NCBI GenBank assembly: GCA_013138755.1
Contig: WTCC01000002.1
Coordinates: 1-13,889, forward strand
DNA from: Gammaproteobacteria bacterium
GTDB lineage: Bacteria; Pseudomonadota; Gammaproteobacteria; SZUA-229
Length of the DNA: 13,889 nt
Direction of reading: 5' to 3'
The notes beneath the pieces were generated by a model, which was not told the DNA's origin, made no database searches, and was given only the letters and a program-made list of their open reading frames with translations. Each line of letters starts with the position of its first letter. The first letter of the stretch is position 1. This document shows, piece after piece, positions 1 through 6,023 of the stretch. Position numbers and translations under genes: made by a program.

Positions 1-2
1 TG

Positions 3-1817
3 CTGTGCACAACATTTGGCCTGTCACTTTTCGAGCGTGATGTGCTGCTGTTATGTGCAGGAATGGAGCTGGATTGTACCTTCCCGCAGGCATGTGCAGA
101 TGCACAGGGTGATCCGTCGAGTGCTTACCCAACCTTTAGCATGGCTCTTGCTGCTCTGCCTGATGCACACTGGAGTGCGATCACACCGGATGCACCGCTT
201 CGCCGCTGGCGGCTGATCGAGGTTGGAACTGGCAGTGGACTTACTACCAGTATACTTCGCATCGATGAGCGGGTGCTGCACTATCTTGCGGGTGTACATC
301 ATCTTGATGAGCGGCTTATAGGAATGGTGGAGCCGCTGCGTATGCCGGAACATCCGGATCTGGTGCCGTCGCACCAGGTGCTTGTTGAGCGGCTTGCTGG
401 GGTATGGCAGCAGGTAGAGGCAAGATCTGCTCTTCCTGTGGTGCAGTTATGCGGCGGTGAAGCTGCAGGTAAACGGGAGATTGCTGCAGCAGCCTGTGTT
501 GCACTCGGGTTGAACCTGAATGTAATATCTGCAGGTTTTATTCCGGTTGTCCCGGCTGAGCTTGACGCACTGATCAGGTTATGCGAGCGTGAAGCAGCAA
601 TTGGCAAGAGCGCATTAATGGTAGATTGCGACGACGTGGATATGAATGATGCGGCAAGGAGGATGGTGATCAATCAAATGATGGAGCGTATAAATAGTCC
701 TCTTTTTGTCACAACACAAGAACCGCTGCGAATGCGGGAGCGTTCGATGGTTACAATCGATGTTGGCAAACCGACATCAGGTGAGCAGCGAAATATCTGG
801 GAGAATACACTTGGTTCTGTAACCTCAGATCTTAATAGTAATGTGGATGCCCTGGTCTCGCAGTACAGCATGGGTGCAAGAGCTATTCATAATGCCTGTG
901 CCGATGCATTAGGCCGCACGGCATCCAGTGATGCTGGAAATCAGAACGACTTAAACGGCCTGGACAGATTATTATGGGATGCATGCCGGGTGCAGGCACG
1001 CCCGCGCCTGGATAACCTGGCGCAGCGCATTGAACCTGCCGCGACATGGGATGACCTGGTGCTTCCGGAGATGCAGCGTCAGACTCTGCTTGAGATCGCA
1101 GTGCATGTAAAGCAGCGTGCTAAGGTGTACGAGAGCTGGGGTTTTGGTGCTAAAAGCTCAGGTGGACTGGGTATCAGTGCGCTCTTTACAGGTGGGAGCG
1201 GCACTGGTAAGACGATGGCGGCCGAGGTGCTGGCTAATGAGCTGCGGCTTGACCTGTACCGGATCGATCTGAGCCAGGTTGTGAGTAAGTATATCGGTGA
1301 GACAGAGAAAAACTTGCGGCATGTATTTGATGCTGCAGAGGAGGGGGGTGCGATATTGTTGTTTGATGAAGCTGATGCGCTGTTCGGTAAGCGCAGTGAG
1401 GTTAAGGACAGCCATGATCGGTATGCGAATATTGAGGTGAGTTACCTGTTGCAGCGAATGGAGGCATACCGGGGGCTTGCAATACTGACTACTAATATGA
1501 AGAGTGCAGTAGATACGGCTTTTTTGCGGCGTATACGTTTTATTGTTAATTTTCCGTTTCCGGATGCTAAGCAGCGTGCACGGATATGGGAAGGGATCTT
1601 TCCGAAATCTACGCCGACTGACGGGCTGGATATAGAAAAACTTGCACGGTTAAATGTTGCAGGTGGGAATATACGCAATATTGCGCTGAATGCGGCATTC
1701 TTGGCTGCGGATGCAGGTGGGGTGGTGCATATGGAGCATTTATTGAGGGCGGCGCGAAGTGAGTATGTGAAGATGGAGAAGCCGCTGACTGACTCTGAGA
1801 TTAAGGGGTGGGTGTGA
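3..1817 (+). CDS. eCIS AAA+ ATPase (Afp15/Pvc15-like), 5'-truncated by window edge
   Basis: The reading frame is already open at base 3 and reads through family-like sequence (FGLSLFERDVLLLCAG) before the first GTG at 42, so the true start lies upstream; 604 codons are visible. Numbering from base 3: an N-terminal region holds a degenerate P-loop, GGEAAGKR, near residues 151-158, followed by a Walker-B-like ALMVDCDD. The C-terminal AAA+ module is complete: Walker A GGSGTGKT at 397-404, Walker B LLFDEAD with Asp near 455, sensor-1 LTTN, and arginine-finger candidates in RRIR near 509-512. eCIS loci normally carry one such ATPase of roughly 600-750 residues; its exact role is unsettled, with particle assembly or cargo loading proposed. 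Its TGA overlaps the ATG of the next gene (TGATG), so the two are translationally coupled. The stub at 3050-3175 is a second copy of its 3' end. Confidence 0.9.
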   Translation: MCTTFGLSLFERDVLLLCAGMELDCTFPQACADAQGDPSSAYPTFSMALAALPDAHWSAITPDAPLRRWRLIEVGTGSGLTTSILRIDERVLHYLAGVHHLDERLIGMVEPLRMPEHPDLVPSHQVLVERLAGVWQQVEARSALPVVQLCGGEAAGKREIAAAACVALGLNLNVISAGFIPVVPAELDALIRLCEREAAIGKSALMVDCDDVDMNDAARRMVINQMMERINSPLFVTTQEPLRMRERSMVTIDVGKPTSGEQRNIWENTLGSVTSDLNSNVDALVSQYSMGARAIHNACADALGRTASSDAGNQNDLNGLDRLLWDACRVQARPRLDNLAQRIEPAATWDDLVLPEMQRQTLLEIAVHVKQRAKVYESWGFGAKSSGGLGISALFTGGSGTGKTMAAEVLANELRLDLYRIDLSQVVSKYIGETEKNLRHVFDAAEEGGAILLFDEADALFGKRSEVKDSHDRYANIEVSYLLQRMEAYRGLAILTTNMKSAVDTAFLRRIRFIVNFPFPDAKQRARIWEGIFPKSTPTDGLDIEKLARLNVAGGNIRNIALNAAFLAADAGGVVHMEHLLRAARSEYVKMEKPLTDSEIKGWV

Positions 1818-2074
1818 TGGTGAGGAGGATTGAACTCAATATTGAGGAACTGGTACTGCATGGCTTTTCGCCAGGTGATCGGTATGGCATTGGTGAGGCT
1901 GTGGAGCATGAGCTTACCCGGCTGCTGGGTGATCGGGGTGTGCCGCAATCGCTTGTGCAGGGTGGGGAGATTGCGAATATGGACGGCGGTGCGTTTGAGG
2001 TTGCGCAGGGTTCGAGGGCACAGGTTGTTGGTGCACAGGTGGCAAAGGCAGTGTATGGGGGATTGAGACAGTGA
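1817..2074 (+). CDS. Small eCIS-associated protein, copy 1
   Basis: 85 aa, started at the ATG overlapping the ATPase stop; the upstream GTG codons at 1808 and 1814 are less likely because copy 2 aligns from its own overlapping ATG. I do not recognise a named domain. Visible features are a conserved N-terminal core (IELNIEELVLHGFSPGDR), a predicted helix with EAVEHELTRLLGDRG, and a C-terminal alanine/valine-rich helix ending VAKAVYGGL. There is no signal peptide or membrane segment. Small genes with a similar ending occur in other eCIS clusters as far as I recall, without a proven function. Two further copies lie at 3172 and 5773, each directly in front of a DUF4157 gene. Here the cargo gene is absent: after the stop (GTGA) the sequence leaves the repeat and runs into the MntA/HepT pair. 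An adaptor or chaperone role between ATPase and cargo is inference from position. Confidence 0.8.
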   Translation: MVRRIELNIEELVLHGFSPGDRYGIGEAVEHELTRLLGDRGVPQSLVQGGEIANMDGGAFEVAQGSRAQVVGAQVAKAVYGGLRQ

Positions 2075-2121
2075 TTGATGCATTGTGGACTAACATAAAG
2101 GCGCATCACAACATATTTATC

Positions 2122-2149
2122 TGATATATAGTTTTTATAGTACAATACC
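2122..2149 (+). promoter_or_regulatory. Possible TATA-type promoter for the MntA/HepT pair
   Basis: The AT-rich stretch GATATATAGTTTTTATAG lies directly before the ATG at 2150. The centre of TATATA (about 2126) is about 24 bases upstream of the ATG, and no Shine-Dalgarno sequence precedes the ATG. This is the arrangement expected for an archaeal leaderless transcript. A bacterial -10-like TACAAT also occurs just before the ATG, but it would leave no room for a leader. Weak, position-based call. Confidence 0.35.
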
Positions 2150-2539
2150 ATGAAGTTAAATGATGTCGTTACTACTTTAACGAAATTTGAGCTTGTTCAT
2201 TCTATCATTCTTTATGGTTCAAGGGCAATAGGGACCCAGAGAGAAGAAAGCGATTTTGATTTATGCATTATACCAAATCCCGGTGTGAGTATTGGTTTCA
2301 AAGAGAGAATAGCCCTTGAAAATTCAATACCACAGAATATTGATCTTTCATTGATGGGGGAACTGCCTGTAAACATCCGTAAGCGGGTCTTTCTTGAAGG
2401 TAAAGTACTCTTTACTAAAGATCTCTATTACATCCTTACCCTTTCAAAGGAAACAGAGAAGGAATATGTCAGATATGAACATCTCAAAAGGGACTACCAT
2501 AAGGCTGTTATGAATCGGGTCAGGGCAAAACTCAGGTGA
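2150..2539 (+). CDS. mntA: MntA-like nucleotidyltransferase antitoxin (minimal NTase fold)
   Basis: 129 aa. The minimal nucleotidyltransferase signature GSx10DxD is complete: G23-S24 and D35-F-D37 in GSRAIGTQREESDFD, with a third acidic residue candidate D65 in QNIDLS. The length is typical of MNT-domain antitoxins. In characterised MntA-HepT systems this protein transfers AMP units to a tyrosine of the HepT toxin and so neutralises it. The stop (TGA 2537-2539) overlaps the GTG start of the next gene, the normal operon layout for this pair. The pair lies between two copies of the eCIS cargo module and has more AT-rich codon use than the ATPase upstream, which suggests an independent arrival. 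Symbol given by family; substrate and activity are not shown by sequence alone. Confidence 0.9.
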   Translation: MKLNDVVTTLTKFELVHSIILYGSRAIGTQREESDFDLCIIPNPGVSIGFKERIALENSIPQNIDLSLMGELPVNIRKRVFLEGKVLFTKDLYYILTLSKETEKEYVRYEHLKRDYHKAVMNRVRAKLR

Positions 2540-2973
2540 TTGGTTTGGACCAAGAACGCATAACCGATAAAATGGATGATCTTGAAAAATGCCTGAGGGA
2601 ACTTGAGGAATATCTTCCTGCGGCAGTTGATGAATATCTGGGCAGCGGAATGAGAAGAAGGGCATGCGAAAGAGCATTTCATTTAGCATGTGAAAATATG
2701 CTGGATATCTGCAACATGATCATATCGGATGAGGGATTGGGGATACCGATTGACAGCAAAGACTCCATAAGTAAGTTAAGTCAATATGATGTGATATCGC
2801 AATCCCTTGCATCAAAGCTAGAAGAATTAACAGGATTTCGAAATCTACTTGTCCATCAGTATGGTAGGGTGGATGACTCAGTAGCGTATACAAGTCTGCG
2901 AGATGAGTCCGGGGATTTTTATGAATTTCTTGAAGAAATCGAGAAATTCATCACATCGAAGATAGACAGTTGA
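2536..2973 (+). CDS. hepT: HepT-like ribonuclease toxin (HEPN domain)
   Basis: 145 aa, all-helical in appearance. The HEPN signature Rx4HxY is intact: R102, H107 and Y109 in RNLLVHQY. In studied pairs the R/H residues are needed for RNase action, and the tyrosine is the site adenylylated by the MntA partner. Start: GTG at 2536 overlaps the mntA stop; an in-frame TTG (2545) and ATG (2572) are alternatives that would remove 3 or 12 residues, so the N-terminus is uncertain. Both active-site motifs of the pair are intact, so it looks functional. It may stabilise the locus or act in phage defence; no sequence evidence links it to injection itself. Confidence 0.9.
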   Translation: MIGLDQERITDKMDDLEKCLRELEEYLPAAVDEYLGSGMRRRACERAFHLACENMLDICNMIISDEGLGIPIDSKDSISKLSQYDVISQSLASKLEELTGFRNLLVHQYGRVDDSVAYTSLRDESGDFYEFLEEIEKFITSKIDS

Positions 2974-3049
2974 ACGTCAGAATGTTATGAGCATTGGGGT
3001 GGGTGGTTGATAGCTCTTATATTGCTCTAAAGACAAACATTTTTGGTGT

Positions 3050-3175
3050 GCTGCCTTTCTGGCGGCTAAGGCGGAAGAATCAGTGTGGATGACACACCTG
3101 ATGCAGGCTGTCCGTGCTGAGTATATTAAGCTGGAACGGCCGTTGACTGATGCTGAGATCGGAGGGTGGGTATGA
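3050..3175 (+). pseudogene. 3' stub of a second eCIS AAA+ ATPase gene
   Basis: The + frame from 3050 reads AAFLAAKAEESVWMTHLMQA and continues VRAEYIKLERPLTDAEIGGWV to the TGA at 3173-3175. This matches residue for residue the last ~41 residues of the ATPase ending at 1817 (AAFLAADAGG..., EYVKMEKPLTDSEIKGWV). No upstream AAA+ sequence remains: just before it, ATTGCTCTA (about 3021-3029) may be the decayed IAL codons, separated by about 20 unrelated bases. The TGA still overlaps the ATG of the next small gene. It is therefore the edge of a duplicated [ATPase - small gene - cargo] segment, not a gene. Confidence 0.85.
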
Positions 3176-3432
3176 AGCCTAAGAATATTGAACTCAATAT
3201 TGAGGAACTAGTGCTGCATGGCTTTTCACCAGGTGATCGACATGGTATTGGTGAGGCTGTGGAACAAGAGCTTACCCGGCTGATGGCTGATCGGGGTGTG
3301 CCGCAGTCGCTGGAACATGGCGGGAAGATTGGGCAAGTGGATGGCGGTGCGTTTGAAGTTGCGCAGGATTCTAGGGCACAGGTTGTTGGTGCAAAAGTGG
3401 CAAAAGCAGTGTATTGGGGATTGAGACAATGA
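3172..3432 (+). CDS. Small eCIS-associated protein, copy 2
   Basis: 86 aa, closely similar to the protein at 1817-2074 along its whole length (shared IELNIEELVLHGFSPGDR core; shared SRAQVVGA and VAKAVY near the C-terminus). Main differences are near the start (MKPKN versus MVRR) and at scattered positions such as TRLMADRG versus TRLLGDRG. The ATG overlaps the stop of the ATPase stub (ATGA). Its own TGA overlaps the ATG of the DUF4157 cargo gene (ATGA at 3429-3432), so small protein and cargo are probably made together. No named domain recognised. Confidence 0.82.
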   Translation: MKPKNIELNIEELVLHGFSPGDRHGIGEAVEQELTRLMADRGVPQSLEHGGKIGQVDGGAFEVAQDSRAQVVGAKVAKAVYWGLRQ

Positions 3433-5051
3433 GTACTGAGGTGCAAACCAAAGTGCAGGCAAGTCCTGCGCAGAATTTCACACCTGTTCAGACGGGTCTT
3501 TTGCAAAAAAAGTGTGCATTGTGCAATACACCCGGTTTGGTGGGTGATTCAGAGCGAGATAAGGAAAAATTGACCTTACAGCGCAGTCCTGTTGATCAGG
3601 CTGGAACTACTACGGTGCCACGCTTCGGGCATGATTTCAACAGGGTGAATGTGCATAGCACCGGGTCGGGGATGATTCAGACAAAGCTGAAGATAAATGA
3701 GCCAGGGGACCTCTATGAGCAGGAGGCTGACCGGGTAGCTGAGCAAGTGATGCGGATGCCGGAGCCGAGGGTGCAGAAACAGCCTGAAGAAGAGCTTGTT
3801 CAAAAAAAGTCTCTGATCACTCCATTAATCCAGAAACAATCTGAAGAGGAGGAGGATGAAGAGGAAGAATTTCTCCAGACCAAGGAGCTTCCCGGTCAAT
3901 CTTCTGAAGTCACACCTGCTCTTTCATCCAGCATCCAGAGCCTAAGAGGGGGCGGTCAGCCGCTGCCAGAATCTACCCGGGCTTACTTCGAACCGCGCTT
4001 CGGTTATGATTTTAGCAAGGTGCGAGTGCACACGGATGCACGGGCGGTGGAGGCGGTGCAGGCGATGAATGCGCAGGCATTTACGGTAGGAAGAGATGTG
4101 GTTTTCGGGGCGGGGCAGTATGCACCACAAACCAGCACTGGACTGCAGTTATTAGCACATGAACTGACGCACACTTTACAGCGGTATAATCAAATTCGAT
4201 GTAAGCGCCCTGGTCTTAAGATTAGCAAGGTTAGGTCTAGTCATGATGCAAATGATGCAAAAATCAAAGCCCGTGAGTTTGCAGAAATTATTAAGACTGG
4301 GAAATGGGGAGATGAAAATAGTGAACAGTTGGAGTATTGGCTACAGTTCTTTGAAGGGTCCGCTTTGAGTGCTTTTATCCTTGAGCTCAACGAAGTGCTC
4401 GGAGATAAGTTTACTGAGTTTGAGGGAAAGTCAAAAGCACATGAAATAATTTATGCTGCAGTAACCGAAACGAGCATGGTCATTCCTATTTCGAGGCCTG
4501 AGGTTGTCCGCGGAGGATTTAAGGTCGGATATTCTGCCCAAATCTTCAAAGAGACGAGCGAATCAACCTTCGTTGAGGTATATAGCGACAAATCCGGTGG
4601 CATTGGAATCGGCGTTGAGATACCGATCAAAAAAATTGTGAAAATTAAGTTTGCGGGAGATTGGAAATTTGGCCGAAAGGAAGGGGAAAAAGAAGAAGAG
4701 AAGAAAGCTAGCAGAATTGGCGAAAAAATCTCCCGAACTTTCACGGTACAAAAGCTAGAGCGTAAGGTCTTTAAATATGAATATCTTAAAACCTATCACG
4801 ATGTAAGTGCTGGTCCTGAACCGGAGCTTGCAAGTAGGGTTACACGTGAGATGAGGGGGTTTCAACCGAACGAGATTCAAGTAGGCTACCAGATTGTTCC
4901 AGATCAGGGGGGAAAATTGTGGGGACCATTTTGGAATGTTTATGAAGAAGGCTGGCGAAAGGTCGAGGGATCAGCTTTGGTTCAAGTCTGGGAAGTCCTT
5001 CAGAATGAACATCGGAAAATCGCAGAAAACTTGGTGTTTGGTGAGGATTAG
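3429..5051 (+). CDS. DUF4157 (eCIScore) cargo protein with unrecognised C-terminal region
   Basis: 540 aa from the ATG overlapping the small gene's stop; a GTG 15 bases upstream is in frame but lies inside the small gene. Order: leader (about 1-75) with a reduced Cys motif KKCALCNTPG and KLTLQR; RFGHDFNRVNVHS and KINEPGDLYEQEADRVAEQV (about 75-118), typical of eCIS cargo N-termini; an acidic linker (EEEEDEEEEF, about 138-148); the DUF4157 core (about 174-255) with EPRFGYDFSKVRVHTDA, GAGQYAP and the zincin-like HELTH at 244-248. Residues 256-540 match no family I recognise. They begin helical and charged, then contain alternating hydrophobic strands (GGIGIGVEIPIKKIVKIKF, about 392-410), a lysine/glutamate-rich patch (about 412-427) and a Trp-rich end. 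DUF4157 marks proteins found with, and in some cases loaded into, eCIS particles, so this is a probable effector of unknown activity. Confidence 0.88.
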   Translation: MSTEVQTKVQASPAQNFTPVQTGLLQKKCALCNTPGLVGDSERDKEKLTLQRSPVDQAGTTTVPRFGHDFNRVNVHSTGSGMIQTKLKINEPGDLYEQEADRVAEQVMRMPEPRVQKQPEEELVQKKSLITPLIQKQSEEEEDEEEEFLQTKELPGQSSEVTPALSSSIQSLRGGGQPLPESTRAYFEPRFGYDFSKVRVHTDARAVEAVQAMNAQAFTVGRDVVFGAGQYAPQTSTGLQLLAHELTHTLQRYNQIRCKRPGLKISKVRSSHDANDAKIKAREFAEIIKTGKWGDENSEQLEYWLQFFEGSALSAFILELNEVLGDKFTEFEGKSKAHEIIYAAVTETSMVIPISRPEVVRGGFKVGYSAQIFKETSESTFVEVYSDKSGGIGIGVEIPIKKIVKIKFAGDWKFGRKEGEKEEEKKASRIGEKISRTFTVQKLERKVFKYEYLKTYHDVSAGPEPELASRVTREMRGFQPNEIQVGYQIVPDQGGKLWGPFWNVYEEGWRKVEGSALVQVWEVLQNEHRKIAENLVFGED

Positions 5052-5264
5052 GAGAGAAGTGAGGAGGTACGAATGTAACAGAAGTCTTGACATTAATTTT
5101 GTTATTATCTGGCAAACAATAAATGAAGAAAAACTTGAATCGATAAATAAGTAATATGATGAAAACAATCCCCATAAGCATCATCAAACGACACAAAGAG
5201 ATTTCATAATGGTAGTAAAGTGACGACACCCGCACCTAACGCAGTCAGGAATTCTTTTTTTCGT
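5052..5264 (+). other. Intergenic stretch without recognised gene
   Basis: AT-rich sequence after the first cargo gene. I see no convincing ORF, RNA or protein remnant in it. A run of seven T at 5255-5261 could help end transcription of the cargo gene but has no clear stem before it. A TTGACA at 5087-5092 has no properly spaced partner. Confidence 0.4.
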
Positions 5265-5410
5265 CCCAGGATTTTGAAATTCAGCGAAAAACCCTAAACA
5301 TATGACCGCGGAACTCCGTCCAGACCAAGCTAAAGATAAATAAGCCTGGATATAGAGATCGATGCCACAGATCAGCTTGAAAATGCAGAGAGCAAGGCTG
5401 TCAGTATGGG
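5265..5410 (+). pseudogene. Internal fragment of a CIS tube (Afp7-like) gene, decayed
   Basis: From 5340 the frame reads ISLDIEIDATDQLENAES, then KAVSMG, matching ISLDIEIDATDQLEKEES, KAISMG of the intact gene at 10119-10769. At DNA level 5346-5410 matches the segment starting near 10319 with about six mismatches over roughly 65 bases. Further upstream in the same frame, from 5265, PRILKFSEKP(stop)TYDR resembles PGVIQFQYNPDTLTR of the intact protein, with the stretch in between shortened and holding stop codons. The 5' part is therefore more decayed or less certain than the 3' part. The frame continues without a break into the DUF4157 fragment that follows. Confidence 0.8.
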
Positions 5411-5580
5411 ACCATTAGATAAGCAAAAGCTAACTTTGCAACGAGTCCTATTGATCAGGCAGAACCTTCCACCGTACCACCTATTGTGCAAGATATGCTA
5501 AGATTGCCCCGGCAGTCGTTGGACCTGAGATATGTACTTACTTCGAGTTGCTTCGGCCATGACTTTAGTAATGCACTAAG
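5411..5580 (+). pseudogene. Decayed DUF4157 cargo leader fragment
   Basis: The sequence first reads DKQKLTLQR in the frame of the preceding tube fragment, equal to DKEKLTLQR of the cargo protein at 3429. After a one-base deletion near 5443 it reads SPIDQAEPSTVPPIVQDMLR, then LPRQSLDLRYVLTSSCFGHDFSN in another frame. These match the leader of the nuclease cargo (TTVPPIMHEVLRSPGQPLD, then EPRFGHDISK). There is no start codon, no HExxH and no C-terminal effector part. It is a remnant of a third cargo gene. Confidence 0.85.
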
Positions 5581-5629
5581 ATGTTGTATATGAAAGGACT
5601 TCCTCAGCATAATAGAAATAATCTGATCC

Positions 5630-5772
5630 ATAGCTGAATCTAACCTGCCAAGTCCCATCATCATGATTTTATGCTAAAATGTAAAAAATAAAGGAGTAAA
5701 CCAACATGACCACCTTCCCAGGCTCAACCCCGCCTCATCAAAGGCGGTATCGTCCTTCCAGAAAGCTCAGCA
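5630..5772 (+). repeat. Duplicate of the tube-operon leader and first codons
   Basis: Bases 5630-5757 repeat 10035-10157, the untranslated leader and start of the intact CIS tube gene: shared ATAGCTGAATCTAACCTG, CAAGTCCCAT, CATCATGATTT, TAAAGGAGTAAACCAA, then ATGACCACCTTCCC and ATCAAAGGCG. Small indels separate the two, including loss of GCCA after CCCAT. The copied ATG (5706) opens a 29-codon frame that shifts after MTTFP and ends at 5793-5795, so it makes no tube protein. It retains the Shine-Dalgarno sequence AAAGGAG. The repeat runs into the third small-gene copy, so it might place a promoter in front of the nuclease cargo gene; that is inference. Confidence 0.82.
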
Positions 5773-6023
5773 GTGCAACTTGGACTCAATATTGAAAAAC
5801 TGGTATTGCATTGCTTTTCACCAGGTGGCCGGCATCGCATTGGGAGGCTGTGGAACAAAAGCTTACCCGGCTGCTGGCTGATCGGGGTGTACCACAGTCG
5901 CTGGAACGTGGTGGGGAAGTTGCGAATGTGGACGGCGGTGCGTTTGAGGTTGCATCGGGTTCGAGGGCACAGGTTGTTGGTGCAAAGGTGGCAAAGGCCG
6001 TGTATGGGGGATTGAGACAATGA
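5773..6023 (+). pseudogene. Small eCIS-associated protein, copy 3 (frameshifted)
   Basis: From the GTG at 5773 the frame gives QLGLNIEKLVLHCFSPGGRH, matching IELNIEELVLHGFSPGDRH of copies 1 and 2. Near 5842 one base is missing (ATTGGGAGG where copies 1 and 2 have ATTGGTGAGG), and the match continues in another frame: EAVEQKLTRLLADRGVPQSL through SRAQVVGAKVAKAVYGGLRQ to the TGA at 6021-6023. The 5' end is joined to tube-gene sequence in place of the ATPase end. The ATGA overlap with the following cargo ATG is kept. It is a pseudogene unless the missing base is a sequencing error. Confidence 0.85.

Noticed and set aside
1442..2083. Long reverse-strand open frame over the ATPase end and small gene (213 codons), and similar ones at 3126-3506 and 6140-6784
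   Set aside because: Each lies opposite a well-supported + strand gene. Similarity between them only reflects the duplicated + strand repeat.
2071..2124. Short frame from the GTG overlapping the stop of the first small gene (17 codons)
   Set aside because: It sits where a cargo gene would start in the repeat, but the sequence has no likeness to the cargo leader and ends after 17 codons.
2075..3049. MntA/HepT pair as cargo of an insertion sequence
   Set aside because: I found no terminal inverted repeats, target-site duplication or transposase around it.
5087..5116. TTGACA followed by an AT-rich run, like a bacterial promoter
   Set aside because: The nearest -10-like TATTAT is only about 10 bases away, far short of the 16-18 needed, and no gene follows.
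5252..5264. T-run as a terminator after the first cargo gene
   Set aside because: Seven T without a preceding stem, and more than 200 bases after the stop codon; too weak to call.
5842..5846. Programmed frameshift in the third small gene
   Set aside because: There is no slippery run or stem typical of recoding. The 5' end is also replaced by tube-gene sequence, so decay is simpler.
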